From Anaeramoeba ignava (Eukaryota > Metamonada > Anaeramoebidae), in NCBI GenBank assembly GCA_028826165.1, contig JAPDFW010000103.1, positions 262,501-326,500 on the forward strand: a stretch of 64,000 nucleotides of DNA, given 5' to 3'. Position 1 is the first letter of the stretch; each line of letters begins with the position of its first letter. Shown here piece by piece: positions 45,691 through 59,300 of this stretch. The translations under genes and the position numbers were made by a program. The notes under the pieces were generated by a model. It made no database searches. It was given only the letters and a program-made list of their open reading frames with translations, and was not told the DNA's origin.

Positions 45691-48600
45691 TTAATCAGAT
45701 TTTTCATTTTCATTTTCACTTGATTTTTCATTTTCATCTTCACTTGATTTTTCATTTTCATCTTCACTTGATTTTTCATTTTCATCTTCACTTGATTTTT
45801 CATCTTCACTTGATTTTTCATCTTCACTTGATTTTTCATCTTCATTTGATTTTTCATCTTCATTTGATTTTTCATTTTCATCACTAGTTTCAGTTTCATC
45901 TTCTTCTCCATCTAAATTACTTAAAACTTTCATTGTTGTTTCACGAATAGAATTTGCAACTAATTTTAAAACATTTCCTCCATCATAATTCTCATTTGCT
46001 TGAACTTGTTTTTTAATTGATTCAAAAGTAGAATTCATAATTTGTCGAACAAAATTTTTAGACTTATTTTGTTCTTCTTTTCGGATTTCATTCTCAAATT
46101 CTTCTTTTTTTTCTTTAAAAGATTGAATTTTTTCATTAAATATTCGAGAAGCATTTTCAAAATCTTTTTTTTGTGTTTCGAATTCTGCCTTTTCTTCTTG
46201 GAAATTCAATTTTTCAAGATCCTTTTTTTGTTTTGATTTATTAAGTTCTTCTTGAATTTGTTCAATTTCTTTGGTTTTGTCTTCAATTTCTTGTTTGATT
46301 TGTGTTTTTTCGTTATTTAAATCATCCTGTGATTTTTTTAATGCTTCAATTTGTTTTTTCAATTCCTCATTTTCGTTTTGGATTTGATTCAGTTGATTTG
46401 AGATTTCTTGTTTTTCTTTTTCAAGTTCTTCATTTTTCATTTTGACTTCATCATCATCATCTTGTTTGTTTTCTTCTTTTTTTTGTTGCAAATCTTTTAA
46501 TTCTTGGTTCTCATTTTCGAGTGATTGAATATTTTCTTTGAGTTTTTGATTTTCTTGGTTAATTTTCTCTAATTCTTCCTTATTTTGGTTTTCTTTTGAT
46601 TTAAAATCATTATTCTCATTTTCGAGATTTTTGTTCTTTTCAATTAAATCTTGATTTTCGTTTGTTAATTTTTCTATTGACGACTTCATTGTAGTTGAAG
46701 ATTCGTTTTCTTTTTGGAAATTTGAATCCGATTCTTCTTTTTCCTTTTTGATTTTTTGGATTTCATCTTGGAGTTTTGATTGCTCTTGTTTTTTTTCATT
46801 TTCTAGTTTTTCAAGTTCTTCTTTCAGTCTTGTTTCCGTTTGCTGCTTTTCATTTTGCAGATTTTGTATTGTTTCTTGGAGATTATTTTCAATTTGCGTT
46901 TTTTCGTTTTCTAGTCTTTCAATTCCAGACCCAATATCCAAGTTTTTTGCCTTAAGTCTTTGGATTTTTTCTTGTTGTTTTAATGACGATTTTTTAAGAT
47001 CAGAGTTTTCGGATTGAAGCTCCAAATTTTTGGAATGGAGAACTTGGTTTTCTTGCTTGGCTTGAATGAATTCTTGTTCGTTTAATTTCTGCGAATATTC
47101 TTCTTTTTTTTGTTTCAAAACATTTTTCATTTTTGTTTCAAATTCATTCAAAGATTGTGTAATTTGTTCGTTTTCATTTTTGAGTTTTTCATTTGTTTCT
47201 ATTAATTCAAGTAGTTTTCTTTCAACATCAGGAGAAATAGTATCGGATTGGATCCGAGACATTCTGTCCTGGAAGGCGCCAGTTTGGCCGCCAATCGATT
47301 GTGATCTGTAAATTCTTTCTATTTTTTCTGATATCATTTCAATTGATAATGTAAGTTTGTTGAGTATTGTCTTTGTATCTAATCCTGTTCTTCTTCCTTC
47401 AAATAATAAATCCATAACTTCATTTGATGATAGAAGTTTTTCTGCTTCCAAAAAATGATTTTCATTTTGTTTATAATTTTGTTGATTGTTTTGTTGATTG
47501 TTTTGTTGATAATTTTGTTGATAATTTTGTTGATAATTTGGATTTCTTCGTGTTATTGTTTCTGTTAATTGTGGTGTAAATCCTGGATAATATGTTTGAG
47601 GATAAATTCTTAAATTATCTGGTTCAAATTTTTGTTTGAATTTTCGATATTTTTTTTTTCTGATGTTTTTGTTTTTCTTCTTTTTTTTGGAATAATAATC
47701 ACTTGAATCACTTGAATCACTTGAATCATTTGAATCACTTGAGTCATTGAATCACTTGAATATTTATTTTTCTTTTTCTTTTTCTTTTGTTTTTTCTTTT
47801 TGTTTTTGTTTTTGTTTTTATTTTCTTTTTCATCTTTTTTTTCATCTTTTTTATCATCTTTTTCATCTTCTTTTTTATCATCTTTTTTATCTTCTTTTTT
47901 ATCATCTTTTTGATCTTCTTTTTGATCTTCTTTTTTATCTTCTTTTTGATCATTTTTTTCATCTTCTTTTTGATTATCTTTTTTATCTTCTTTTTTATCT
48001 TCTTTTTCTTCATCTTTTTGATTATCTTTTTTATCTTCTTTTTCTTCATCTTTTTTATCATCTTTTTTATCTTCTTTTTCTTCATCTTTTTTATCATCTT
48101 TTTCTTTATTTGGTTCAATACTAACAATTTCAATAAAAAATAATAATACTGAATTTGCTGGAATTGTTTTTTTTTCTGATTTTCCATAAGCTAAACTAGG
48201 TGGAATTATTAAAAAACGTTTTGAACCAATTTTCATTCCAGTAATTCCTTCACTCCAACCTATTAAAATATTAAATAATTATTATTAATTAAAATATTAA
48301 ATAAATATTAAATTATTTTTTTATTATTTTACCTTTGATTGTATTTTTAGAACCAACTTTAAAACGATAATCTTTTCCTTTTTCAAAACTTGAATCAAAA
48401 GATTTTCCAATTTTAAAAGAATGAGTTGAATCAACAAGCCAACCTATATAATTCACTTTAACAAAATCTTGAGGATGAACTTCGTTTCCTTCTCCATTTT
48501 GTAGATCAAAAAATTCAATTGAGTTTGTAGGAAATTTAAATGAAATCTTTTGTATTGTTATTATCATTGATAATTGACATGAAAATGAAATGAAATCAGT

Positions 48601-49742
48601 CATTGGTTGAATATTTAAAAGCCAAGTTTGTTGATGTTCATCAGAAAATCTAAGAAAATTATCTTTCATCATCTTTAAAATGTGAAGAAAAATATTTTTA
48701 ATTTTAATTTTAAATTTAATTTTGATTTTAATTTTAATTTTAATTTTAATTTTGATTTTAATTTTAATTTTAATTTTAATTTTAATTTTAATTTTAATTT
48801 TAATTTTAATATTAAATTTTAATTTTAATTTTAAATTGAATTTTAATTTTAATTTTAATTTTGGATTTTAATTTTAAATTTTAAATTTTAATTTTGATTT
48901 TAAATTTAATTTTAATTTTAATTTTAATTTTAATTTTAATTTTAATTTTTAATTTTAATTTTAATTTATATTTTAATTTTAATTTTAATTTTAATTTTAA
49001 TTTTTAATTTTAATTTTAATAATTTAAATTTTAATTTTAATTTTAATTTTAAATTTTAATTTTAATTTTAATTTTAATTTTATAAATAAATTTGAATTTT
49101 AATTTTAATTTTAATTTAAATTTAAATTTTAATTTTAATTTTAATTTTTATTTTAATTTTTAATTTTAATTTTGATTTTAATTTTAATTTTAATTTTAAT
49201 TTTAATTTTAATTTTAATTTTGATTTTAATTTTAATTTTAAATTTAATTTTAATTCTAATTCTAATTTTAATTTTAATTTTAATTTTAATTTTAATTTTA
49301 ATTTTAATTTTAATTTTAATTTTATAAATGAATTTTAATTTGAATTTTAATTTTATAAATGAATTTTAATTTTAATTTTAATTTTAATTTTTAATTTATA
49401 TTTTAATTTATATTTTACAATAAATTTTGTGTTTGGAGTAATATTCAAAACGATAATTGGTTTATTCTTATCTTGATAAACAATTAATTGAAAAGTTCTT
49501 TTTTGAAAAGAGAACATAATTAAAGAAGCAACTTTTCCAATCATTTCATAATTTTTAATATTAGGATTATAACGATATAAAGAAGCAACAATAGGATTTA
49601 AAATTAAACTTTGCTGTTGAGGAGATTGTTGTAATTGCGGTTGATTTGAAGGCAAAACATTTGTTGGCTTGTTACTATTTGGTTTTGAAAACAATTCATT
49701 TAAACTTTGACGAGGAGGACTTGCAGAAAACTCACGAGACAT
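45691..49742 (-). CDS. FKBP15/WAFL-like protein: WH1-like, FKBP, charged linker, coiled coil (about 1,077 aa, one frameshift)
   Basis: Exons on the minus strand: 49742-49419, 48672-48333 and 48259-45691. Exons 1-2 hold a WH1-like domain ('IVASLYRYNPNIKNYEMIGK', 'FLRFSDEHQQTWLLNI'). Exons 2-3 hold an FKBP domain ('DFVKVNYIGWLVDS', 'KSFDSSFEKGKDYRFKVG', 'GWSEGITGMKIG', 'PPSLAYGKS', 'LLFFIEIVSI') with the usual active-site aromatics, so prolyl isomerase activity is likely. A Lys/Asp/Glu repeat linker, Ser-Asp repeats, Gln-Asn repeats and a long coiled coil follow, ending in 'KSSEDENE' repeats. Animal FKBP15 acts on endosomes and actin. Near 47748 one A is missing from the Ser-Asp repeat; allowing for it, the exon length becomes a multiple of three and both frames join. 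Confidence 0.82.
48700..49405. repeat. (TTTTAA)n intronic hexamer array
   Basis: Fills the first intron of the FKBP15-like gene, between the two parts of the WH1-like domain. Confidence 0.9.
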
Positions 49743-49919
49743 TGAAAAAAAAGGGATGAAAAAAAAATGAAAAAATGAAAAAATGAAAAAAAAATAAAAA
49801 AATTTTTTTACTTTTCATTTTTTTTCTTTTTTAAAATTCTTTTTTAAAATTCTTTTTTAAATTTCTTTTTTAAATTCTTTTTAAAATTCTTTTTAAATTT
49901 CTTTTTAAAATTCTTTTTA
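49743..49919. promoter_or_regulatory. Bidirectional upstream region with CAT/ATG-spaced T/A tracts
   Basis: Divergent genes start at 49742 (minus) and 49920 (plus). The left part shows ATG spaced by A runs (CAT in T runs on the minus strand); the right part has CAT in T runs, followed by repeated TTCTTTTTAAAA-type units. Confidence 0.45.
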
Positions 49920-52900
49920 ATGACTTCTGAACTTTTTTATAAAGGTTGGTTAAGGAAATTTGTTAAACAAAAAATTAAATCTCATTGGGATATTCGTAAA
50001 TTTGAATTGTTTCGAGAAGAGTTAATATATTCTGCTGTATCTTATAGAGCTGTAAGTTTTGAATACTCCAATATATCAATTTTTTTATTTATTTTATTTA
50101 TTTTTTTTATTTTTTTTTTCCTCATTTTCCTTTTTTTTTTTGCTTTTTAAAAAATTTTTTTTAATTATAAAATGACATTCAATCAAATTCCAACATTAAA
50201 ATCAAAACCAATTATTTTTAATTTAATTTTAATTTTAATATTAATTTAATTTTAATTTTAATTTTAATTTTAATTTTAATTTTAATTTTAATTTTAATTT
50301 TAATTTTAATTTTAATTTTAAAAAAAAGGAAATAAATGATAAAAAAATTCTTGGTGATTCAAAGGCAAAGTTTTATGAAGCAGTCGAACAAGCAAACTTG
50401 AAAAAATCAGATTTAACAATTATAAAAAAGAAAGATATTCGAAAAAGAATTAAAGTTAGTGAAATTGAAAAAGTTAATTTCGAACTTAATGGTGTTAAAA
50501 ATAGAAACTTTCCTAAAAAAAATCAAATGGAAAGATGTTTTACAATTGAAACAAAGAAAAGAACATATGTTGTTCAGGCTCAAGTTTGCAACCATTAATT
50601 AAATATTTAATATAATATTTAATTTAATATTTAATTTAATATTTATTTTAATATTTATTTTAATATTTAATATAATATTTAATATAATATTTATTTTAAT
50701 ATTTATTTTAATATTTATTTTAATATTTATTTTAATATTTATTTTAATATTTATTTTAATATTTAATTCAATATTTAATTTAATATTTATTTAATGTTTA
50801 TTTTAATATTTATTTTAATATTTATTTTAATATTTAATATAATATTTAATTTAATATTTATTTTAATATTTATTTTAATATTTATTTTAATATTTATTAT
50901 AATATTTTAATTTAATATTTAATTTAATATTTATTATAATATTTAATTTAATATTTATTTTAATATTTATTTTAATATTTAATATAATATTTATTTTAAT
51001 ATTTATTTTAATATTTAATTTTAATATTTATTTTAATATTTATTTTTAATATTTATTTTAATATTTAATTTTAATATTTATTTCAATATTTAATTTAATA
51101 TTTATTTTAATATTTATTTTAATATTTATTTTAATATTTATTTTAATATTTATTTTAATATTTATTTTAATATTTATTTTAATATTTAATTTAATATTTA
51201 TTTTAATATTTATTTTAATATTTATTTCAATATTTATTTTAATATTTAATATTTATTATAATATTTATTTTAATATTTATTTTAATATTTATTTTAATAT
51301 TTATTTTAATATTTAATTTAATATTTAAATGTTTATTCCAACAAAAAAAAGGATGAAAATTCATTATTATTTTGGGCTTATGCTTTTCAAGATGTTGGAA
51401 TAAGTGTTAACAAAAAAAATTTATTAATCAACGGAATGCGTTGTTCAGGAAAAAAACCACCTATGAAACCAATTTTTCAAATTCCTTCAATAAAAATGGA
51501 TTTCAAATTGGTTCAAAAAAGAGTTTCTGAAAAAATTTTATCAACAATTGTTGTTACAAGAATTCCCCAACAAATCAATACTCAAGAAATTGTAGATATT
51601 TTTCAACGAGAAGATTTAAAAGTTTTAAGATCAAAACAGTAATTTTTATTTGCAAAAAATTTTTTTCTTCTTAATTTCTTAATTTAATTCCAATTTTTTT
51701 GTTATTCAAAAAAAAATATAGTATTTTCTCTTCAAATCTCAAAAAATGGATTGTTTTTGAGTTTGAAAATTTTGACAAAGCAACTTTAGCAATGCAATAT
51801 ATTCGCAAACTAAAAAAAATAGGGAATGATTCTGTTCATTTTTATAGTTTTTTACCACTAGTACATTTCTATTCAAAATATATTAAATATATAATTAAAT
51901 TTATAATTAAATTTATAATTATATTTATAATTAGATTTATAATTATATTTATAATTAAATTTATAATTAAATATATAATTAAATTTATAATTAAATATAT
52001 AATTAAATTTATAATTAAATTTATAATTAAATTTATAATTATATTTATAATTAAATTTATAATTATATTTATAATTAAATTTATAATTAAATTTATAATT
52101 AAATTTATAATTAAATTTATAATTAAATTTATAATTAAATTTATAATTAAATTTATAATTAAATTTATAATTAAATTTATAATTAAAATTTATAATTAAA
52201 TTTATAATTAAATTTATAATTAAATTTATAATTAAATTTATAATTAAATTTATAATCAAATTTTATAATTATATTTATATCAAATTTATAATTACATTTC
52301 TATTCAAAAAATATATAATTAAATATATAATTAAATATAATTAAATTTATAATTAAATTTATAATTAAATTTATAATTAAATTTATAATTAAATTTATAA
52401 TTAAATTTATAATTAAATTTATAATTAAATTTATAATTAAATTTATAATTAAATATATAATTAAATTTATAATTAAATTTATAATTAAATTTATAATTAA
52501 ATTTATAATTAAATATAATTAAATATGAATTAAATTTATAATTAAATTTATAATTAAATTTATAATTATATTTATAATTATATTTATAATTATATTTATA
52601 ATCATATTTATAATTAAATATATAATTAAATTTATAATTAATTTTATAATTAAATTTATAATTAAATTTATATCAAATTTATAATTAAATTTATAATTAA
52701 ATTTATAATTAAATATATAATTAAATTTATAATTATATTTATAATTAAATTTATAATTAAATTTATAATTAAATTTATAATTAAATATATAATTAAATTT
52801 ATAATTAAATTTATAATTAAATATATAATTAAATTTATAATTAATTTTATAATTAAATTTATAATTAAATTTATATCAAAATTTATAATTATATTTTATA

Positions 52901-54732
52901 TCAAAATTTATATCAAAAATTTATAATTAAATTTATAATTAAATTTATATCAAAAATTTATAATTATATTTATATCAAAATTTATAATTAAATTTATAAT
53001 TAAATTTATAATTAAATTTATAATTAAATATATAATTAAATATATAATTAAATTTATAATTAAATTTATAATTAAATTTATAATTAAATTTATAATTAAA
53101 TTTATAATTAAATTTATAATTAAATTTATAATTAAATTTATAATTAAATTTATAATTAAATTTATAATTAAATTTATAATTAAATTTATAATTAAATTTA
53201 TAATTAAATTTATAATTAAATTTATAATTAAATATATAATTAAATTTATAATTAAATTTATAATTAAATTTATAATTAAATTTATAATTAAATATATAAT
53301 TAAATATATAATTAAATTTATAATTAAATTTATAATTAAATTTATATCAAAATTTATATCAAAATTTATAATTATATTTATATCAAAATTTATATCAAAA
53401 TTTATAATTAAATTTATAATTAAATTTATATCAAAATTTATAATTATATTTATATCAAAATTTATAATTAAATTTATAATTAAATTTATAATTATATTTA
53501 TAATTAAATTTATAATTATATTTATAATTAAATTTATAATTATATTTATAATTAAATTTATAAAAAAAGTGTACTTTGGATAATTTTTCAGATCTAAAAG
53601 AAGATCCAAATAAACCCAAAGAGGATTGTTTCTTTGTTTATTTAATATATGATGATGGTGATGTATTTGAAATTGAAACATCAGCTCAAGAAAGAATATC
53701 AGATGTTTGTTTTAAAAAAAACCATAAAACAAATTCAGAATAATCTTTTTTTTTGGATTAGATTTATAAAAAAATTGGAAGAAAAATAGGAGATACAACA
53801 ATAATTAAACCTTTAGATGAAAGTCAACCTACTTTTATAGTATGGCCATCATTTTTTCCTCATCAATTTTTATCAGAATCTGTTGCATTTGTTTCTTCAA
53901 CTAAACTTATGCAAGTTTATAATTTTTATATCAAATGAATTCTAATTTATCAAGTTATTTAACAAAAATTTTCATTTTATTTAATATTTTCACAAAAAAT
54001 AGGCCTCAAATGAAAGAATCTCAAAAAATTTATGCTTATATTTTATTTACTGGTGCTAAAACATTTTTTGAAATTAAAAGTTTAACAACAAAAAAAGATG
54101 CTTTTATAGCAATTCAACAACAAACTGATATTTCAATAGAGAAACAACTGTATTTTAATTTATATTTTAATTTTTATTTTAATTTTAATTTTAATTTTAA
54201 TTTAATTTTAATTTTAATTTTAATTTTAATTTTAATTTTAATATTAATTTTAATTTTAATTTTAATTTTAATTTTAATTTTAATTTTAATTTTAATTTTA
54301 ATTTTAATATTTATATTAATTTTAATTTTAATTTTAATATTAATTTGAATATTAATTTTTATTTTTGATTTTAATTTTAATTTTAATTTTAATTTTAATT
54401 TTAATTTTAATTTTAATTTTAATTTTAATTTTAATTTTAATTTTAATTTTAATTTTAATTTTAATTTTAATTTTAATTTAATTTTAATTTTAATTTTAAT
54501 TTTAATTTTAATTTTAATTGAATTTTAATTTTAATTTTAATTTTAATTTTAATTTTAATTTTAATTTAGTTGGGTTTGGCCTGGTGGTTTTATGCGTTTT
54601 AATTCTAATGAAAGTTTTTTTGGAGATTCAATTCCAAAAAACCTTTATCTTTTTAAAATTAAAAAACCAAAAAATTTACAAAATAATAATCAAATGAACG
54701 AAAATATTCAAAATATAGATAGTGATAATTAA
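49920..54732 (+). CDS. PH-domain protein with RRM-like segment (about 470 aa)
   Basis: Eight exons: 49920-50051, 50329-50583, 51352-51638, 51722-51860, 53570-53704, 53762-53914, 54003-54149 and 54570-54732. The PH domain spans exons 1-3 ('FYKGWLRKFVKQK', 'RCFTIETKKRTYVVQAQ', 'SLLFWAYAFQDVG'). Exons 3-4 give an RRM-like pattern ('STIVVTRIPQQINTQEIVDI', 'KKWIVFEFENFDKATLAMQY'). Later exons hold unrecognised beta-rich sequence with 'FIVWPSFFP' and 'LWVWPGGFMRFNS', perhaps a repeat. All junctions close except 53914/54003, which is off by two bases; an indel or an unusual splice site is possible there. A phosphoinositide-binding domain next to an RNA-binding-like fold is an unusual pairing. Confidence 0.65.
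50600..51330. repeat. Intronic AATATTTATTTT/AATATTTAATTT array
   Basis: Twelve-base units with TATT/TAAT alternation fill the second intron of the PH/RRM-like gene. Confidence 0.9.
51880..53567. repeat. 1.7 kb intronic (TTATAATTAAAT)n array
   Basis: More than 100 near-identical 12-base units, with TATATCAAA and TTATATT variants clustered near 52860-53460. It fills the fourth intron of the PH/RRM-like gene. Long open frames on both strands here are repeat artefacts. Confidence 0.92.
54155..54566. repeat. (TTTTAA)n intronic hexamer array
   Basis: Fills the last intron of the PH/RRM-like gene. Confidence 0.9.
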
Positions 54733-54966
54733 AATTAATCTAGAAAATAAGAAAATCAAGAAGCAAAGTTTAAAATAATTCAAAATTTTCTTTTTCTTCT
54801 TTTTTTTTGAAAGAAAGAGTTTTCTATTCAAATCAGTAAATCTTTTTTTTTTCTTTTTTTTTTTTTCTTAAAATTTTCAAAATGGAAAATAAATGCTATT
54901 CAACTTAAATCACAATTTTCGTTGCACATTTTATTGAATTTTTTTTTAAAGTTTTGTTTTTTGTTT
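54733..54966. other. Convergent 3' region
   Basis: Two genes end facing each other (54732 plus, 54967 minus). The space is T/A-rich; I see no gene. Terminator signals cannot be identified with confidence. Confidence 0.5.
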
Positions 54967-56174
54967 TCAATCAATATTTTCAGAATTCATTAATCTTTCT
55001 GTTATACGTTCCATTTGAATCACTTGTTCTTTTATTTTGAAATTAAATATTTAATTTGGAAAATATTTAATTTAATTAATATTTAATTTGGAAAATATTT
55101 AATTTGATAAATATTTATTTTGGAAAATATTTAATTTAATAAATATTTAATTTGGAAAATATTTAATTTGGAAAATATTTAATTTGATAAATATTTATTT
55201 TGATAAATGTATTATTTACTTTGTGATTTTTTTGCTGGAAGTTCAAAAATAGAAACAAAACAAAATGAAGCCATAACTTCACCAATAATAATATAACAAA
55301 GAAAATAAGCCTCATTTGAAGAAGTATTTTTATCCAAAGAATATAAAGCTAAAAGTGGAATACGAACAACAAAACAAATTAAACAAAGAATAACACCAAT
55401 TAAAAGCCTTTTAAGTGATTTATGAAGAGCTAAAACTTGCAATTTGGGAATAGAAGTCATTTTAAATAAATGAAAAGAATAAATTAAAATTCCGATTGAA
55501 GCAAGAATAAAAACTATAGTTTCAAATAAACGATCCCATCTTCTGTTTACTCCTGTATAAGAAACAATTAAAGAAAGTGAAATAATAACCATAACAACAA
55601 CTAAAAGAAACACCCATTTTAGTTTCCGATTTCTCGATTTTAATTGTGAATTTGAAAGTGTTGAGATCTCGTTCCGTATTTGCCCTCTTAATTCATTATT
55701 AAATTAAAATTCAGAATTAAATTCAAATTCAAAATCATAATCAAATTCAAAATCAAATTCAAAATCAAAATATTATTTACAACCAGAAAATTAATAGAAA
55801 ATATGCAGAAAAGTAAAAAGCAAAATCAAAAATCCATAAAAAAATAACAATAGTTGAAGATTTTCGAGTATCTTCAAAAAAGGAAATTATTAATGCTATT
55901 AAAACAATTCTAGGAAATAGCTCCAATAAGAATTAAAAGAAACATAAACTATTTTTTTCCAAATAATCAAAAAAATAAATCAAAAAAATAAATTGAAAAA
56001 ATAAATTGAAAAAATAATCAAAAAAATAAATTGAAAAAATAAATTTATTACCTTTTGATATTTATAAGAAATTGAATAACGTTGAAATAATAAACTTAAC
56101 CGGATAATAATATAAATTCCAAATATTGAAAAAAATGATAATTGAATAATATCAACAACTACTGAAGGAATCAT
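54967..56174 (-). CDS. Seven-helix membrane protein, THH1/TOM1/GPR137-like (about 272 aa, one frameshift)
   Basis: Exons on the minus strand: 56174-56052, 55948-55781, 55686-55220 and 55028-54967. Seven hydrophobic segments are visible: 'VVVDIIQLSFFSIFGIYIII', 'FMFLLILIGAIS', 'IVIFLWIFDFAFYFSAYFLL', 'WVFLLVVVMVIISLSLIV', 'ETIVFILASIGILIYSF', 'LLIGVILCLICFVVRIPLL' and 'AYFLCYIIIGEVMASFCFV'. The layout suggests the plant THH1/TOM1 or animal GPR137-type proteins of endolysosomal membranes. That naming is tentative. In exon 2, near 55911, one extra T interrupts the frame; without it the exon length and phases fit exactly. Confidence 0.6.
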
Positions 56175-56323
56175 TTTTAATTTTTAATTTTTAATTTTTA
56201 AATAAAGAAATAAGGAAATAAATGAAAAAATGAAAAAATGAAAAAAAAAATTTAATTTCCATTTTTTAATTTTTCATTTTTCTTTTCACAATTTTTTTGC
56301 TTTGATTATTTTAAAAAGAGAAA
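56175..56323. promoter_or_regulatory. Bidirectional upstream region, mirrored T/A tracts with CAT
   Basis: Between divergent starts at 56174 (minus) and 56324 (plus). Three ATG-spaced A tracts point left and CAT-spaced T tracts point right, so each gene has the recurrent motif on its own coding strand. Confidence 0.45.
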
Positions 56324-59300
56324 ATGACAGGTTTATTTTTTAAATTTATTAATTAAATCAGAATTCTTATTTAAAACTCCTTTTTTATTTAAATTTTTTT
56401 TTTAAAAAAAAGAAATTGAATCAGATGAATGGAATGAACAAAAAATTACAAGTTCAGAAACAAATCCAAAACAACAAAGCGAAATTGAAACTCAAGGATT
56501 TGAAACTATAGATGAAGATGAAGATGAAAAAAAAAATAAAAATAATAATAATAATAACAAAGATGAAATTGAACTTGAAAATGAAAATGAACTTGAAATT
56601 GAAGATGATAATCATTCAGAAAATTTTGAAAATCATCAAAAAGAATTACTTTCTAAAACTAAAGCAATAAATGAAACAGAAAAAAAAACACTTCCAAAAA
56701 AACCATTTAAAATTATTATTAAAGATATAAGTGTAAAAATTAAAATTAAAATCAAAATTAAAATTAAAATCAAAATTAAAATCAAAATAAAAATTAAAAT
56801 TAAAATTCATTTATAAAATTAAAATCAAAATTAAAATTAAAATTAAAATTAAAATTAAAATTAAAATTAAAATTAAAATTAAAATTAAAATTTAAATTAA
56901 AATTAAAATTAAAATTAAAATTAAAATTAAAATTAAAAATAAAATTAAAATTTAAAATTAAAATTAAAAATTAAAATTAAAATTAAAAATTAAAATTAAA
57001 ATTAAAATTAAAATTAATATTAAATTTAAAATTAAAATTAAAATTTAAAATTAAAATTAAAATTAAAATTTAAATTAAAATCAAAATTAAAATTAAAATT
57101 AAAATTAAAATTTAAATTAAAATTAAAATTAATATTTAAAATTAAAATTAAAATTTATATTAAAATTAAAATTAAAAAAAGATTCAAAATTGTGAAATGC
57201 CTTCTCTTGCTCTTTCTTTCTTTTTTGAAAGAATTTTAAATGAAAAAGATTTAAAATCAAACCAAAAACGATTTACAATTCAAGAAGGAAAAGCTTTTAA
57301 AACTCATTCTTTAAAAAACATTAAAGGTTTTGGAAAATTTACAAATGAATTTATAAGAGAAGTTGAATTTTCATATGAAGATTTAAAGAATTATAATTTA
57401 GTCATTTCTGTATTTTTTATTAAAATTTAAAATTTAAAATTAAATATTAATATTAAAAATTTTTTTGGATGAAGTTATTAACAAAAAAATGTACTGGATA
57501 TAGCAAAGAATCACATGGAGAAGCTAGAATTAATCTTTTTGATTTGGCTAATGGAAATATACATCAAACAATTAATACAAAAATTTATACATCAGAAAAT
57601 AAAGAATCAAATGAAATCACATCAGAAGTTACATTTTTATGTTATTTTCAAGAAATATTTGTTTTTCATTTACATTTTTATGATTGGTTTGGCCAAAATT
57701 TACTTCCTGCAAATGAAAATGGAACATCCGATCCTTTTATTACTTTTGAAATCAAAAAAACAAGTAGTAAATTTTGGAAAAAAAATCAATTTAATAATCA
57801 TTGCAAATCAAATTTTATCCCAAATACATTAAATCCAAAATGGGATGATGTTGGCGAGATTACTTTTCAAGGAATATTAAGTGAACTTCAAAAAGAACAA
57901 ATTTCTTGTGTTATTTATGATTGGGAGTATGATGATCTCTTTATTTAATTTAAAAATTTAAAATTTAAAATTTAAAATTTAAAAATTTATAATTAAATCA
58001 AATTAAAATGAAAAGTCCAAAAACAAAACCAACACAAATTGGAAAATGCCAAATTGAATTACGAGGTTTTTCAAGTTCCGGAATTTTAGCATCACCATTA
58101 GTTTTAGGAATAGAATCAAAAGATCCCCAAACAAATAAACCAATGAATAAAGATACACCAGCAGGATTTATTCAAGGATTTGTTGAAATGAAAGAAATTT
58201 CGCCTCATCAACAATTTGGATCAGAAATTCCATTAAAAGAAAATGAAAAATATCTTGGAATTGAAATAAAAGATGCTGTTGATCTCATTTCAACTGATGA
58301 TAATGGGCTTACAGATGCTTATGTTATTGTAGAATGGGGTGGATTTCAACAAAAAACTCGAGTTATTGAAAAAACTTTGAATCCTGTTTTTAATGAGAAA
58401 ATTTATTTCACTCTTAATTTGCCAAGTTTTACCGAACAAAGTATTGCCGATAAAGGAAATATTAAATTTAATCTTTTTGATAGAGATGAATTTGGTGATG
58501 ATTTTATTGGATTTGCTTTTTTGGAATTGTATAAAATTACTCAATCTCCAAAGGAAAAAATTGATTCAAATCGTACGATAATTTTTATTCATTTAAAAAT
58601 TTATTCCGAAAATTAATTTGAAAAATTTATTCCATTTTTATAGTCCAAAAGCATAAAACTATCTTAACAAATGTTTTAACTGCACCTCTCAAACTCATCA
58701 AAAATGGAGAACTCACAAACCAAACTTTAAACGTTAGAGTTTGGTTTCAACCTAGTTTACCAGATTCATTTAAACTTAAAAATGTTAATCCGTTCGGAAC
58801 AAAAATCCCTTTAAATGAAAAATTTCGAAGAAGAGAATTTGAATGGAAAAAATACATTCCAAAAGAAAGTCTGAAACAAGGAAATTATCAGATTTTTGGA
58901 ACAGATGAAAATTATTCAGAACATCTTTTATCTTCGTATATCACAAGAACAGTTATTCCCCAAGAATTACGGAACATTCAAACATTATTCCGATTTGTTC
59001 GACTTTTTCCATTTGAAGAAGATGAGAAATCTTTTAACGGAAGATCGGATGTATTTTGCAGTCAAAACTTCTTTTTAAGAATGATGAAAGGATCAATAGA
59101 AGAACATGCAGTTTTGCTTGCAAATTTGTTGCTTGGAATTGATATGGATGCTTATCTTTGCGTTGGAAAAAGATACAATGGAAATTATCATTTTTGGGTC
59201 ATGACTTTAAATGATGACAAAACAGTTTCCTTTTATGAAACCTTAACAGGAAAGCAATATCTTCTTCCCGAAAGATGGGAAGGAAAAGAAACTTCTTCTG

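Noticed and set aside
47744-48187. Lys-Met and Phe-Ile-rich frames opposite or out of phase with the FKBP15 linker
   Set aside because: Produced by the Lys/Asp/Glu-codon repeat read in other frames; the FKBP frame is the one matching a known domain.
51873-53681. Open frames of (Ile-Ile-Asn-Leu)n or (Asn-Tyr-Lys-Phe)n over the 12-base array
   Set aside because: Repeat artefacts; 12 is a multiple of 3, so the array stays open in some frames, but it lies inside an intron whose flanking exons join in frame.
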